Shown here: positions 18,682-30,138 of the stretch, in pieces
Layout: each line of letters starts with the position of its first letter
Numbering within the stretch: position 1 is the first letter of the stretch
Assembly (NCBI GenBank): GCA_947624305.1
Contig: CANQKC010000003.1
Coordinates: 56,401 to 120,400, forward strand
Length of the DNA: 64,000 nucleotides
Direction of reading: 5' to 3'
Origin: an uncultured Monoglobus sp.
GTDB taxonomy: Bacteria > Bacillota > Clostridia > Monoglobales > Monoglobaceae
Translations under genes and position numbers: made by a program
The notes under the pieces: generated by a model
The model's database searches: none
What the model was told of the DNA's origin: nothing
What the model saw: the letters and a program-made list of their open reading frames with translations, nothing else

Positions 18682-20562
18682 TTAAACAATGACCGCGCTG
18701 TCGCTCGGCATTCTCCAGTCGCCTCTCGGCGACAACGTGACAGAGCCGACCTTCGGCCCGTCGGGAACGCAGGAGCGCTTGAACTGGTTCTTGTAAAATC
18801 TGTCATAAAACGTGTCGAGCCATTTTGCAATCGTCTTTTCATCATACTCGCCGCGAAACGCGAGAACCGCCATGCGGTATATTTTGGATTTTTCAAATCC
18901 GAACCTCAAAAAGTGATAGAGGAAAAAGTCGTGCAGCTCATAGGGCCCCACAAGGTCCTCGGTCACCTGCGAGATCACTCCGTCCCTGGGCGGCAGCAGC
19001 TCGGGGCTGACCGGAGTGTCCAGAATATCGAGCAGCGTCTTTTTCAGCTCGCCGCCGCTCGTCTCCGCCACATAGCCCACCAGATACCGCACCAGGGTCT
19101 TGGGAACCGAGCAGTTCACGCCGTACATCGACATGTGGTCGCCGTTATACGTCGCCCAGCCGAGGGCCAGCTCGCTCAGATCGCCCGTTCCGACGACTAT
19201 GCCGCCGCTTTCGCCCGCGTAATCCATAAGGACCTGGGTCCTCTCGCGCGCCTGCGCGTTCTCATAGGTGGTGTTGTGATTGTTTATGTCGGCGCCTATA
19301 TCCCTGAGGTGCACGGTCACGGCCTCGCTTATTGGGATCTCGATAAGCTCGGCGCCCACGCTTTTAACGAGCCTTCTGGCGTTCCCCAAAGTCCTGTCGG
19401 TGGTGCCGAAGCAGGGCATTGTGATTGCCTTTATGCCGCCTGTTTCAAGGCCCAGCATCTCAAAGGCGCGCATCGAGACAAGCAGCGCCAGAGTGCTGTC
19501 AAGCCCTCCCGAAATTCCTATCGTCACCGACTTCGCGCCGATATGCTCAAGCCGCTTGCGAAGGCCTTCGGCCTGCATGGTGAATATAAGCTCGCACCGC
19601 TCGCGCAGCTTTTCTCTGTCGCGCGGCACAAACGGGCGCGGGTCGATAAAGCGCTCGATCCGCGTCTCCTCGATCTTTATGTCAAATTTAATTCTTTTGT
19701 ATCCGTCGTCGAACCCGTTTTTATAGGTGCTTATTTTTCTTCGCTCGAGGGCCAGACGGTTCACGTCGATGTCCGCATAGATTATGCCGTTTTCAAACAG
19801 CGCGGACTGCGCCAATATCGTTCCGTTCTCGCAGATCAGGTTGTGGCCCGAGAACACCATGTCGGTAGTGGATTCGCCGTCGCCCGCGTCGGCGTAGACA
19901 TAAGCGCATACAGCCCTCGCGGACTGCGAGGTGACGAGCGTCCTCCGATACTCCGCCTTGCCGATAACCTCGTCGCTCGCCGAAAGGTTCAGCACGACCG
20001 AGGCGCCGTTCGCCGCGTGTCCGCCCGACGGCGGCTCGGGGACCCACAGATCCTCGCATATCTCAACGCCCGCGACAAAATCGGGCATGTTTTTCGCCTC
20101 AAACAGCAGCTTGGGGCCGATCGGGTATTCGCGCCCGTTCAGCGTGACAGTCGTGTTTTTGTCAAGAGCCGCGAAGTGGCGCGCTTCGTAAAACTCGGAA
20201 TAATTCGGGATATGCGTCTTTGACGCAAAGCCCAGGACCTCGCCGCCCTTTATGACCGCGGCACAGTTATAAAGGCTGCCGCCCAGCGGGATCGGGACTC
20301 CGACGGCGATAAGAATATCAAGATCGCCGGTCCTCCGCGCGATCTCAAAGACGGCGTCCGCCGCGTTTTTGATCAGCCTGTCCTGCAGAAACAGATCGCC
20401 GCAGGTGTACGCCGTGACGCAAAGCTCGGGCAGGGTGATAATTTTCGCGCCATGCCCCGCCGCCTTTTTGACGAGCCTTATTATCTCCTCCGCGTTGTGC
20501 CTCGTGTCGCCGACCTTGATCTTCGGCGTGGCCGCGGCGCATTTTATAAATCCGTCCCTCAT
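18682..20562 (-). CDS. nadE: Glutamine-dependent NAD+ synthetase
   Basis: N-terminal carbon-nitrogen hydrolase (TLPELCVTAYTCGDLF, EICEDLWVP), C-terminal SVTIGISGGLDSTLALLV, GTGDLSELALGWATYNGDHMSMYGVNC. Confidence 0.95.
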   Translation of the reverse strand: MRDGFIKCAAATPKIKVGDTRHNAEEIIRLVKKAAGHGAKIITLPELCVTAYTCGDLFLQDRLIKNAADAVFEIARRTGDLDILIAVGVPIPLGGSLYNCAAVIKGGEVLGFASKTHIPNYSEFYEARHFAALDKNTTVTLNGREYPIGPKLLFEAKNMPDFVAGVEICEDLWVPEPPSGGHAANGASVVLNLSASDEVIGKAEYRRTLVTSQSARAVCAYVYADAGDGESTTDMVFSGHNLICENGTILAQSALFENGIIYADIDVNRLALERRKISTYKNGFDDGYKRIKFDIKIEETRIERFIDPRPFVPRDREKLRERCELIFTMQAEGLRKRLEHIGAKSVTIGISGGLDSTLALLVSMRAFEMLGLETGGIKAITMPCFGTTDRTLGNARRLVKSVGAELIEIPISEAVTVHLRDIGADINNHNTTYENAQARERTQVLMDYAGESGGIVVGTGDLSELALGWATYNGDHMSMYGVNCSVPKTLVRYLVGYVAETSGGELKKTLLDILDTPVSPELLPPRDGVISQVTEDLVGPYELHDFFLYHFLRFGFEKSKIYRMAVLAFRGEYDEKTIAKWLDTFYDRFYKNQFKRSCVPDGPKVGSVTLSPRGDWRMPSDSAVIV

Positions 20563-20566
20563 TTTA

Positions 20567-21865
20567 TTATCTCCCTCCGATATTTATTATTTCGCTTTCG
20601 CCCGAGGCCGAAAAAACGATCTCCGCCTCCGCGCCCTCAAGCCCGGGCTCGGCCCTCATATACGCGTCCATATAGTTGGGCGTCGTGCCGTGATACACGC
20701 CGTTTTGCCGTTTTTCAAGCAGCACTGGCAGAACGGCACCGTCATATTTTTTATAAAAACTCTCTCTCATGCGCTCCGCGAGCCTGATCACGCGGCGGCT
20801 GCGCTCCTCTTTGACCCGCTCGCTGACATGGTTCGGCAAACGTTCCGCCTCGGTGCCGTTGCGCACCGAGTATTTAAACACATGCATCCGCATAAAGCCG
20901 ACCTTCTCGCAAAATCCGTATGACTCCTCAAACTCCTCATCGGTCTCGCCGGGGAACCCGACCATCAGATCGGTCGTTATCGAGGCGTCGGGGATCATCT
21001 CCCTCAGCATGCCAACCGCCCGATAATACTCGTCGGGCGTGTATCGGCGCTTCATCCGCCTCAGGGTCTCGCCGCAGCCGCTCTGAAGCGACATATGGAA
21101 ATGCGGGCACAGGCTTTTGAGCCTTGAGGCGCGCTCCACAAAGCCACGGGTTATGACCGGCGGCTCGATCGAGCCGAGACGGACGCGCTCAACGCCGCTT
21201 ATCCCGTTAAGCGCCTCCAGAACGTCGATCAGCGACAGGCCGCTCTTTAAATCCTTTCCGTAAGAGCCGATATGTATACCCGTAAGCACGATCTCGCGGT
21301 AGCCCGCCTCCGCCAGCGTCTCCGCCTCGGCGGTTATATTCTCAAGCGGCCGCGAGCGCACCGGGCCGCGGGCGTAAGGAATAACGCAGTAGGCGCAGAA
21401 ATTGTCGCAGCCGTCCTCGATCTTGAGGTTGGCGCGGGTGCGGCTCTGTCCGACCGCCGTCGGCAGCTCCTCATATTCCCGAACCTTCATTATATCGTCC
21501 ACAATATCGCGCCGCCCGCCCGAAAGCGCGGCCTCGGCGAGCTCGACGATGCGGCTCCTGCCGTCGTTTCCGATAATAATATCGGCGCCGATCCCGCGCA
21601 CCTCGTCGGGCTCGGTCTGGGCGAGACAGCCGGTCACAGCGATCACCGCGTCTGGGTTTTGGCGCTTCGCGCGCCTCACGGCCTTGCGCGATTTTCCCGC
21701 GCCCGTACCCGTGACGGTGCAGGTGTTAATGACGCAGACATCGGCGGCGGCTCCGCCGCTTACGACCTCATGTCCGCTCCGCCTAAACAGCTCCGCCATG
21801 GCCTCGCTCTCATATATATTCGTTTTGCAGCCTAAAGTTATAAATTTTACTGTAATTTCAGTCAC
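20567..21865 (-). CDS. mtaB: tRNA t6A37 methylthiotransferase MtaB
   Basis: FITLGCKTNIYESEAM, CDNFCAYCVIPYARGPVRSR radical SAM motif, RVRLGSIEP. Confidence 0.93.
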   Translation of the reverse strand: MTEITVKFITLGCKTNIYESEAMAELFRRSGHEVVSGGAAADVCVINTCTVTGTGAGKSRKAVRRAKRQNPDAVIAVTGCLAQTEPDEVRGIGADIIIGNDGRSRIVELAEAALSGGRRDIVDDIMKVREYEELPTAVGQSRTRANLKIEDGCDNFCAYCVIPYARGPVRSRPLENITAEAETLAEAGYREIVLTGIHIGSYGKDLKSGLSLIDVLEALNGISGVERVRLGSIEPPVITRGFVERASRLKSLCPHFHMSLQSGCGETLRRMKRRYTPDEYYRAVGMLREMIPDASITTDLMVGFPGETDEEFEESYGFCEKVGFMRMHVFKYSVRNGTEAERLPNHVSERVKEERSRRVIRLAERMRESFYKKYDGAVLPVLLEKRQNGVYHGTTPNYMDAYMRAEPGLEGAEAEIVFSASGESEIINIGGR

Positions 21866-23712
21866 ATCCTCGGTTTTTTTCGATTTTTATATTGGCTTAT
21901 CAAATCCACGAACACCGCCCCGTAACGATCGAGCTTCGCGGCTCCCACGCCGGGAATATCCGAAAACTCGGCCAAAGTCTCGGGCATTGCCGCGCACATT
22001 TCGCGCAGCGACGCGTCTGTGAATATGACATAGGCGGGCACGCTCTGCGCCTTGGCCAGCTCCAGCCTGAGCGCCTTGAGCTCGCCCATGAGGCCCTCGT
22101 CGATTTCGGCCGCCGAAGGCTTTTTACTGCGCGGCTCTTCCTTCGGTTTCGGCTTCGGCATACGCATCGTCAGCGTTTCATCGCCGCGGAGCAGGGGTGC
22201 GGCCTTGCGGCACGGCGCGAGAACGCCGTATTTATCGCCCTTCACCGAAAGATAGCCTTTTTCGAGCATAAAGTCGATGATCCGCAGTATATCCTTCTTT
22301 TTATGATCCTTCATAATGCCGTAGGTCGTGAGCGTGTCAAGGCCCCGGTCCGTTATTTTTTCGTTTTGCGATCCCGCCAGAACGTCGGCGACCGTGATCC
22401 GCCCGTAGGATGTCCCGCGCCGCATCATCCGCATGACGCAGCTTAAGATCATTCTCGCGGGCTCTGTCACGTCGCGGATCTCAAAGCCCTCAAGGCAGTT
22501 TGAGCAGTTCCCGCACTCGCTCCCCGCGGTCTCGCCGAAATATTTCAATATAAATCCGCGCAGGCAGTCGTCGGTCGTCGCGTAAAACGTCATTTGCCTG
22601 AGCCGCTCGTAATCCCGCTCGCGGATAAACTCCCGCTCCTCATCCGAAAGCTCCTCGTTTTCATCGGTGTTGTCGATCAGGAATTTGTTCGTTCTCACGT
22701 CTCCGGGCGCGTAAAGCAGCAGACAGTCGGACGGGCTTCCGTCGCGGCCCGCCCTTCCGGCCTCCTGATAATAGCTCTCTATATTTTTCGGCATGTTGTA
22801 ATGCACCACAAAACCGACGTTCGACTTGTCGATCCCCATGCCGAAAGCGTTGGTGGCGACCATGACCGTCTTGCGGTCGTACAGAAAATCGTCCTGATTT
22901 TTCCGCCGCTCCTCGGGGCTGAGCCCCGCGTGATAGCGCGTGGCGGCAAATCCGCGTTCGCACAGCTCATCGCACACGCTCTCAACCGTCTTTCGGCTTA
23001 TGGCGTACACTATTCCGCTTTTGCCCCTGCCGCGGCCGCCGAGAAAATACACAAGCTGATTGAGCTTGTCCTTCGCCTTGGGGCGCTTTACTTCAAAATA
23101 CAGATTTTTTCTGTCAAAGCCCGTTACCGCCACTTTGGGCTCTTTCAGCTCAAGCAGCTTTATTATGTCGCGCCTTACCTCCTCGGTGGCCGTCGCGGTG
23201 AACGCGCCGATCGGCGGGCGGTATGACAGACTTTTTATATACTCGGTGATCTTCAGATACCCCGGTCTGAAATCCTGTCCCCACTGCGAAACGCAGTGCG
23301 CCTCGTCGACCGTCACCATGGATATTTTCACAATTTCCGAAAACCGCAGGAAATCCGCGGTGCAAAGCCGCTCGGGCGCGGCGTATATTATCTTATACTC
23401 TCCGGCCTCGGCTCTTTCATACGTTTCCTTAAGCTCCCGATAATCCAGCGAGCTGTTGACATACGCGCACGGAATTCCGTTTTCGCGCAGAGCGCCCACC
23501 TGATCCTTCATCAACGATATAAGCGGCGACACCACCACGGTCACACCGTCCATCAGCATGGCCGGAACCTGATAGCACACCGATTTTCCCGCGCCCGTCG
23601 GCATAATTCCGAGAACGTCTCTTCCGCCGAGAACGCTGTCAATAAGCTCCTCCTGGCCCGGGCGGAAACCGTCGTGCCCGAAATAACGCTTTAAAACTTC
23701 AAGCTTGGTCAT
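21862..23712 (-). CDS. recQ: ATP-dependent DNA helicase RecQ
   Basis: FGHDGFRPGQEELID, MPTGAGKSVCYQVPA, VDEAHCVSQWGQDFRPGY, QEAGRAGRDG, HRDC C-terminus. Confidence 0.95.
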   Translation of the reverse strand: MTKLEVLKRYFGHDGFRPGQEELIDSVLGGRDVLGIMPTGAGKSVCYQVPAMLMDGVTVVVSPLISLMKDQVGALRENGIPCAYVNSSLDYRELKETYERAEAGEYKIIYAAPERLCTADFLRFSEIVKISMVTVDEAHCVSQWGQDFRPGYLKITEYIKSLSYRPPIGAFTATATEEVRRDIIKLLELKEPKVAVTGFDRKNLYFEVKRPKAKDKLNQLVYFLGGRGRGKSGIVYAISRKTVESVCDELCERGFAATRYHAGLSPEERRKNQDDFLYDRKTVMVATNAFGMGIDKSNVGFVVHYNMPKNIESYYQEAGRAGRDGSPSDCLLLYAPGDVRTNKFLIDNTDENEELSDEEREFIRERDYERLRQMTFYATTDDCLRGFILKYFGETAGSECGNCSNCLEGFEIRDVTEPARMILSCVMRMMRRGTSYGRITVADVLAGSQNEKITDRGLDTLTTYGIMKDHKKKDILRIIDFMLEKGYLSVKGDKYGVLAPCRKAAPLLRGDETLTMRMPKPKPKEEPRSKKPSAAEIDEGLMGELKALRLELAKAQSVPAYVIFTDASLREMCAAMPETLAEFSDIPGVGAAKLDRYGAVFVDLISQYKNRKKPRM

Positions 23713-24629
23713 CAGCTTATTAATCCTTCCAAAAATCCGGCGAGAATTCCTTCCTTCAGTCCCGCGGACGAGATGATCACCTCTTCGGCCCCGATCTTGT
23801 CGATCAGCTCGATTATCGGCGACACTCCGGCGGGAACTGTGTCGGCCCTGCCGCGCTCTATACCCTCGTCCTCGCGCTCAAACTCGGACATCTCAAGTAT
23901 TCGTTCGTATGTCTCCCTGACCGCGTCCGGGCTCATGGAATAGCCGTGCAGCCGCGCGCGGTCGATCCCCGGCTCTCCGTTTTCCACCACGGCCAGATTG
24001 AATATGCTGCCGCCCATGCCGACTATCGGCAGACACTCGGCGTCATCGAGCCAGTGGATCTTGTCAAGGCAGCTGCTGACGTAATCCGACATCGCGGAAA
24101 GCGCCTCGGGGCTCTCGCCGCGGAACAGGAACCGCTCGGTCATGTTGACCGCGCCGACGGGAATGCTCGTGCGCGCAAGCGGCTCGCGGTCGTTCACAAG
24201 AATGATCTCGGTGCTGCCGCCGCCGGTGTCAACGATCACGCAGTCGTCAATGTCGAGCGTTGACGTCACGCCCAGAAAGTCGTACTCCGCCTCCTGCTCG
24301 CCCTTGATGACGCGGACCCCTATGCCTGTCTCGTCGTGGACGCGGCGGACAAACTCGTCGCGGTTCCCCGCGCCCCTGACCGCCGCCGTGGCCACCGCTA
24401 TTATGTCCTTCGCGCCGTGCTTTTCTATCGTCTTTTTAAAATCCTTGAGCGCCTCTATCGTCCGCTCCACGGCCTCGGGCTGCAGGCAGCCGTCGATCCC
24501 CATGCCCTCGCTGAGCCGCGCCATTATGCGCCGCCGCTCCGCGTAGCTGTATTTTCCGGTATTCTCGTCTATATCGGCAATATCCATCCGTATTGAGTTT
24601 GATCCTATATCTATTATCGCTGCTTTCAT
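23712..24629 (-). CDS. Ppx/GppA exopolyphosphatase family protein
   Basis: MKAAIIDIGSNSIRMDI, VIVDTGGGSTEIILV, IISSAGLKEGIL; start placed at 24629. Confidence 0.9.
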   Translation of the reverse strand: MKAAIIDIGSNSIRMDIADIDENTGKYSYAERRRIMARLSEGMGIDGCLQPEAVERTIEALKDFKKTIEKHGAKDIIAVATAAVRGAGNRDEFVRRVHDETGIGVRVIKGEQEAEYDFLGVTSTLDIDDCVIVDTGGGSTEIILVNDREPLARTSIPVGAVNMTERFLFRGESPEALSAMSDYVSSCLDKIHWLDDAECLPIVGMGGSIFNLAVVENGEPGIDRARLHGYSMSPDAVRETYERILEMSEFEREDEGIERGRADTVPAGVSPIIELIDKIGAEEVIISSAGLKEGILAGFLEGLIS

Positions 24630-24648
24630 AATGTCCTCCGTTTTAAAT

Positions 24649-26199
24649 TTACGCCGCATCGTTCTGCCACAGCGCGTCATAAAGACGGCGCAATCTGCCG
24701 GGCGAGCCGATGTCGGGGCGAACCGTTATTGTTATAAATCTGCTCATGCTGTCTCCGCCGCAGCTAAGCTCCGCCTTGAGCTGGACCTGCTTGGCGCCCT
24801 CGAACACCGACGGCGGGTTCACATGTCCCGAGCCGGTAACGATCCTTTTGCGCATAGTCAGCAGATCGCCGAACGAAAAGTTCTCATTCTCGCTCCACCT
24901 GATAGCCACGCGCTCTCCGTTTGAGGCCGCGTACACGGACGGCAGATCGGCTGTTATGTCGTCAAAGGACGCGTTGGAGCCCTTGAGGTTCGCGAGCGCC
25001 TCTCTTATCGCCACGGTCTCCGGGTCGTCGGTGCAGGTTATTCGGAGCTCGGGCGCGCCCGAGTCGGAATATGTCGAGCGCAGCAGCAGTGTATCAGTTG
25101 AAGCCGTCGGCGTCCTCGATCCGTCGAGAACGAAGCTGACAAAGGATTTTCCTCTCGCCGCCGCCTCATAGACAACGTCCGTCACGTCAATTCTTATTAC
25201 GCCGTCCGCGTCGACCCCGGGTAGCGAGCGGATCTCGACCGCCGTTCCCTCGGGCCTTGAGTCAAAGCTTACGCTTCCGCTGTTCCAGTCGTCATTGTCA
25301 AGGAAGTAAATGTCCGTCACTGTGTTGACCGCTCCGCTCTCAGGCCGCAGTCTCAGCTCCGCCGAAGTAACCGCGCCGATTATATTCTGAAGGTTCAGCC
25401 CGAATTTGAGATACGCGGCCGAGCCGTTGTCAACCGCGAGCAGTCCGCTGTTTTCGCGGGTCAGCTCGTCCGCTTTCGCCTCGGGTCTCGCAGCCGAAAC
25501 ATAGCCGCTGTCAGCCGGACGGGATTTTTTCAGATCGGGCGGATCGCTGTCGCCGGCGTCGCCCACCACGATCTTGAGGTACGGGCGGTATGACGGGTCG
25601 GGGCTTGCGGTCGAGCCGAGCCGCACGGGAGCGCTGTTGCTCAGACTGGGGCTGAGCTTTAAGGTTATCATCTTGTCCTCAAAGCCCGCGGTCTCCGCGA
25701 TGAACTCCGACAGGTCGATCTCGATAACGCCGCCGTTTTCCGCGCCTCCCGCGGTGCAGAGGTACTGCTCCTCGCCCATCGGTCTGCTGTCCCATGTCAT
25801 GCCGCCGTTCCAGTTGTTGTTGGCGACATAGCTCACGTTAAATGTCGCGTCGCGGCTCTCGGGCGAGATCATCCCGGTGTCAACCACCGCGAGACGCAGC
25901 TTCGCGCTGCGCAGATCGGCCCGCTTAACGTTGCCGAGCGGCGTCAGGTCAAATTTAAAGTATGTGTTCCAGTAATTGCCCACTACCAGATTTTCGTTAT
26001 CGAGCCTTTCGCGGCTCTTGTTTTTGGCGTCACTGTATACAAAAGTCTCATCGGCGGGCGAAAGGCGGATAACGCTGTCCTCCGCTATAACCGGGGTCGC
26101 GAAATACAAAAGCCCCACCGGAACGACGCCCAGCACCAAAAGCAGCGCAAGAACAGTGCCGATTATTTTCTGAAATAATCCGACCTCCATATTAAGCAC
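24649..26199 (-). CDS. DNRLRE-domain (CBM96-like) secreted protein
   Basis: Two repeats with TYFKFDLTPLGNVKRADLRSAKLRL and AAYLKFGLNLQNIIGAVTSAELRLRPES; N-terminal signal/TM. Confidence 0.75.
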   Translation of the reverse strand: MLNMEVGLFQKIIGTVLALLLVLGVVPVGLLYFATPVIAEDSVIRLSPADETFVYSDAKNKSRERLDNENLVVGNYWNTYFKFDLTPLGNVKRADLRSAKLRLAVVDTGMISPESRDATFNVSYVANNNWNGGMTWDSRPMGEEQYLCTAGGAENGGVIEIDLSEFIAETAGFEDKMITLKLSPSLSNSAPVRLGSTASPDPSYRPYLKIVVGDAGDSDPPDLKKSRPADSGYVSAARPEAKADELTRENSGLLAVDNGSAAYLKFGLNLQNIIGAVTSAELRLRPESGAVNTVTDIYFLDNDDWNSGSVSFDSRPEGTAVEIRSLPGVDADGVIRIDVTDVVYEAAARGKSFVSFVLDGSRTPTASTDTLLLRSTYSDSGAPELRITCTDDPETVAIREALANLKGSNASFDDITADLPSVYAASNGERVAIRWSENENFSFGDLLTMRKRIVTGSGHVNPPSVFEGAKQVQLKAELSCGGDSMSRFITITVRPDIGSPGRLRRLYDALWQNDAA

Positions 26200-26283
26200 C
26201 GCCTTTCGTGCATACTTTCATATGTTAATTATAACACAACACCCCGTCCATAGCAAGAGCAAAATTTTTTTAAAAAATAGTCA

Positions 26284-26317
26284 AAAAAACCTCCGGAGGG
26301 TGCTCCGGAGGTTTTTG
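26284..26317 (-). terminator. tuf intrinsic terminator
   Basis: AAAAACCTCCGGAGggtgCTCCGGAGGTTTTT. Confidence 0.9.
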
Positions 26318-26329
26318 AGTCGGATCTGA

Positions 26330-27532
26330 TTATTTAATGATCTCGGTAACAACGCCCGAACCAACGGTTCTGCCGCCTTCGCGGATAGCGAAACGCAGTC
26401 CGTTCTCGATAGCGATGGTCGTTGTCAGCTCAACCGTCATTGTAACGTTGTCGCCGGGCATGCACATCTCTGTGCCCTCGGGCAGATTAACAACGCCCGT
26501 AACGTCGGTTGTTCTGAAATAGAACTGGGGTCTGTAGTTTGTGAAGAAAGGTGTGTGACGTCCGCCCTCATCCTTTGTCAGAACGTAAACCTCACCCTTG
26601 AACTGTGTGTGGGGTGTGATCGAACCGGGCTTAGCCAGAACCTGTCCTCTTTCGATCTCCGTGCGGGCAACACCGCGGAGCAGCGCGCCAACGTTCTCAC
26701 CGGCCTCGGCATAGTCCAGAGTCTTTCTGAACATCTCAAGTCCGGTAACAACAACCTTGCGGATCTCATCGGACAGACCAACGATCTCAACCTCGTCACC
26801 GGTCTTGATCGTACCTCTCTCTACACGGCCTGTGGCAACTGTGCCGCGGCCCGTGATCGAGAAGATGTCCTCGATAGGCATAAGGAAGGGCAGATCGCTC
26901 TGTCTGTCGGGTGTGGGAATGTAGCTGTCAACAGCGTCCATAAGCTCGTGGATGCAAGCGTACTGAGGATCGTTGGGATCTGTCGAGTCGCACTCCAGAA
27001 CCTGCAGAGCCGAGCCCTTGATGATCGGGATATCGTCGCCCGGGAACTCATACTCTGTCAGCAGCTCTCTGATCTCCATCTCAACCAGCTCAAGCAGCTC
27101 TTCGTCGTCAACCTGATCAACCTTGTTCATGAACACGATGATATAGGGAACGCCAACCTGACGCGAAAGCAGGATGTGCTCTCTTGTCTGGGGCATCGGG
27201 CCGTCGGCGGCCGATACAACCAGGATAGCGCCGTCCATCTGAGCCGCGCCTGTGATCATGTTCTTAACATAGTCGGCGTGTCCGGGGCAGTCAACGTGAG
27301 CGTAGTGACGCGTCTCTGTCTCATACTCAACGTGAGCCGTAGAGATCGTGATACCTCTTTCTCTCTCCTCGGGAGCCTTATCGATCATGTCATAAGCCTC
27401 GTACTGAGCCTTGCCCTCCATAGCCAGAACCTTTGTAATAGCGGCTGTAAGAGTTGTCTTACCGTGGTCAACATGGCCGATAGTACCAATGTTAACATGG
27501 GGTTTGGTTCTTTCGTATTTTTGCTTTGCCAT
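26330..27532 (-). CDS. tuf: Elongation factor Tu
   Basis: [54 protein letters not shown], full-length EF-Tu. Confidence 0.98.
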   Translation of the reverse strand: MAKQKYERTKPHVNIGTIGHVDHGKTTLTAAITKVLAMEGKAQYEAYDMIDKAPEERERGITISTAHVEYETETRHYAHVDCPGHADYVKNMITGAAQMDGAILVVSAADGPMPQTREHILLSRQVGVPYIIVFMNKVDQVDDEELLELVEMEIRELLTEYEFPGDDIPIIKGSALQVLECDSTDPNDPQYACIHELMDAVDSYIPTPDRQSDLPFLMPIEDIFSITGRGTVATGRVERGTIKTGDEVEIVGLSDEIRKVVVTGLEMFRKTLDYAEAGENVGALLRGVARTEIERGQVLAKPGSITPHTQFKGEVYVLTKDEGGRHTPFFTNYRPQFYFRTTDVTGVVNLPEGTEMCMPGDNVTMTVELTTTIAIENGLRFAIREGGRTVGSGVVTEIIK

Positions 27533-27715
27533 TTTACAATGACCTCCTTATTTTATTTTTATAATTTTTAACAAATATATTTATGCAATATAAAATCAAT
27601 TCCCATTGTACTATTAAACTTGAAAAAATTCAAGCCTTTTTTGTGAAAAATTTTAAAATATTTGCATAAAAGTTATAATATTCCGACCAAATCGGTCGTT
27701 TTTGCCGACGCGGAA

Positions 27716-29797
27716 CTAATCGTTCTGCGATCTTTCCTTAATAATCTTCTCGGCGATGCTCTTGGGCAGCTCCTCGAAGTGGCTGGGCTCCATGGAATAC
27801 TGACCGCGGCCCTGCGTCCTCGAGCGCAGCTCCGTCGCGTAGCCGAACATCTCGGAAAGCGGCACGTTGGCCGTGATCTCCTGAGCTCCGACTCTCGCCT
27901 CCATACCCTGGATCTGTCCGCGGCGCGAGTTAAGGTCGCCCATAACGTCGCCCATGTACTCCTCGGGAACGGTAACGACAACCTTCATGATAGGCTCAAG
28001 AATAACCGGACTGCCCTTCTTGCAGCCGTCCTTAAAGGCCATCGAGCCCGCGATCTTAAACGCCATTTCCGACGAGTCGACCTCGTGGTACGAGCCGTCA
28101 ACCAGCGTGCACTTCACGTCAACAACCGGATAACCGGCCAGAACGCCCGTCTGCATCGCGCCCTGGATACCCGCGTCAACAACGGGGATATACTCCTTGG
28201 GGATCGCTCCGCCGACGATCTTGTTCTCGAATACATAACCCGAACCGGGCTCCAGAGGCTCCATATCCATAACAACGTGTCCGTACTGTCCTTTTCCGCC
28301 CGACTGGCGCGCGTACTTGTGGTCAACATGCACGGCCTGTCTGATAGTCTCGCGGTAGGATACCTGCGGATTTCCGACGTTGGCCTCGACCTTGAACTCG
28401 CGCAGCAGTCTGTCAACGATGATCTCAAGGTGAAGCTCGCCCATTCCGGCGATGATCGTCTGACCCGTCTCGTCGTCCGTATAGGTTCTGAACGTGGGAT
28501 CCTCCTCGGCCAGCTTCGCCAGCGCGATGCCCATTTTCTCCTGACCTGCTTTGGTCTTGGGCTCGATCGCGACGCGGATAACCGGCTCCGGGAACTCCAT
28601 AGACTCAAGAATAACCGGATGGTCCTCGTCGCAAAGCGTGTCGCCCGTGGTGGTGTTTTTAAGTCCGACCGCCGCGGCGATGTCGCCCGAGTAAACCATG
28701 TCGATATCCTCTCTGTGGTTTGAATGCATCTGAAGGATACGTCCGACTCTCTCTTTGTTGCCCTTGACCGAGTTGTAAACGTGCGAGCCGCTCTTGAGCG
28801 TTCCCGAGTAAACTCTGAAGAAGCAGAGCTTGCCCACAAACGGGTCGGTCATGATCTTAAACGCAAGAGCCGCGAAGGGCTCCTCGTCCGACGAGTGGCG
28901 AACCGTCTCCTCATCGGTTCTGGGAACGGTTCCGGTGATAGGCGGAACATCCAGCGGCGACGGCATAAAGTCGATAACCGCGTCAAGCATGTTCTGAACG
29001 CCCTTGTTCCTGTATGACGAGCCGCACAGAACGGGAACCATCTCGTTGGCGATCGTGGCCTTGCGGATCGCGGCCTTGATCTCGGCCTCGGTCAGCTCGA
29101 CGCCCTCGAGGTACTTGTCCATGAGCTCCTCATCGGTCTCGGCGACCGACTCAAGCAGAGCCTCTCTGTACTCCGCGGCCTTGTCCGCCATGTCGGCGGG
29201 GATCTCCTCAACGCGCTCGTCCTGTCCGAGCTCGTCATAGTAAACATAAGCCTTCATCTGGATAAGGTCGATGAGACCCTTGAACTCGTCCTCGGCTCCG
29301 ATAGGGAGCTGAATGGGAACCGCGTTGCACTTGAGGCGGTCCTTCATCATGTCAATAACGTTATAAAAGTCGGCGCCCATAATGTCCATTTTGTTAACGT
29401 AAACCATTCTGGGAACCTGATATTTGTCAGCCTGACGCCAAACGGTCTCAGACTGAGGCTCAACACCGCCCTTGGCGCAAAGAACCGTTACACTGCCGTC
29501 CAGTACACGGAGCGAACGCTCAACCTCAACCGTGAAGTCAACGTGTCCGGGTGTGTCGATTATATTAATTCTGTGGTTCTTCCACTGCGCGGTAGTAGCG
29601 GCGGAGGTAATCGTAATACCACGCTCCTGCTCCTGCTCCATCCAGTCCATGGTTGCGGCGCCCTCGTGCACCTCGCCCAGCTTGTGGACACGGCCCGTAT
29701 AGAACAGAATACGCTCGGTGGTCGTAGTCTTACCGGCATCAATATGAGCCATGATGCCTATATTTCTGGTTTTCTCCAATGAAAACGCTCTACCCAT
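27716..29797 (-). CDS. fusA: Elongation factor G
   Basis: [46 protein letters not shown]. Confidence 0.98.
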   Translation of the reverse strand: MGRAFSLEKTRNIGIMAHIDAGKTTTTERILFYTGRVHKLGEVHEGAATMDWMEQEQERGITITSAATTAQWKNHRINIIDTPGHVDFTVEVERSLRVLDGSVTVLCAKGGVEPQSETVWRQADKYQVPRMVYVNKMDIMGADFYNVIDMMKDRLKCNAVPIQLPIGAEDEFKGLIDLIQMKAYVYYDELGQDERVEEIPADMADKAAEYREALLESVAETDEELMDKYLEGVELTEAEIKAAIRKATIANEMVPVLCGSSYRNKGVQNMLDAVIDFMPSPLDVPPITGTVPRTDEETVRHSSDEEPFAALAFKIMTDPFVGKLCFFRVYSGTLKSGSHVYNSVKGNKERVGRILQMHSNHREDIDMVYSGDIAAAVGLKNTTTGDTLCDEDHPVILESMEFPEPVIRVAIEPKTKAGQEKMGIALAKLAEEDPTFRTYTDDETGQTIIAGMGELHLEIIVDRLLREFKVEANVGNPQVSYRETIRQAVHVDHKYARQSGGKGQYGHVVMDMEPLEPGSGYVFENKIVGGAIPKEYIPVVDAGIQGAMQTGVLAGYPVVDVKCTLVDGSYHEVDSSEMAFKIAGSMAFKDGCKKGSPVILEPIMKVVVTVPEEYMGDVMGDLNSRRGQIQGMEARVGAQEITANVPLSEMFGYATELRSRTQGRGQYSMEPSHFEELPKSIAEKIIKERSQND

Positions 29798-29813
29798 AAA
29801 AAACTCCTTCCAA

Positions 29814-29849
29814 CAACGTAGTGATTAGCGATTAGTGAATAGCGAACAG
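29814..29849. repeat. Dispersed repeat copy upstream of fusA
   Basis: CAACGTAGTGATTAGCGATTAGTGAATAGCGAACAG; related to the reverse complement of 33330-33374. Confidence 0.7.
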
Positions 29850-30138
29850 AAAGAACATTCGCAGGTCACACGCAAAAACATTACGTTGTCAAATTCAATA
29901 ATGTCTGATCTTGTAGTTAAAATTGTAACGTTAAAAATTTACCGCCGGCCGGATGTGGGCATCCGGCCCTACGAATAAAACGTAGTCATTTTGACGTTAC
30001 ATGAATTGTAGTTAAATTTTGTAACACTCGGCTTTCGCAAAGAAATTTTGCCCGGATTTGCCGCTGCAGGCGTCCGCCGCGTATCGAGATACGCAAGGAC
30101 GACGAAGCGGTGAAGACGGGTGAAATTTCACAGCGAGA

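Noticed and set aside
18583-20223. 546-aa plus-strand ORF
   Set aside because: Antisense to nadE; codon-bias shadow ORF in GC-rich coding sequence with no recognisable domain.
26555-27571. 338-aa plus-strand ORF
   Set aside because: Antisense to tuf; shadow ORF.
27662-28723. 353-aa plus-strand ORF
   Set aside because: Antisense to fusA; shadow ORF.
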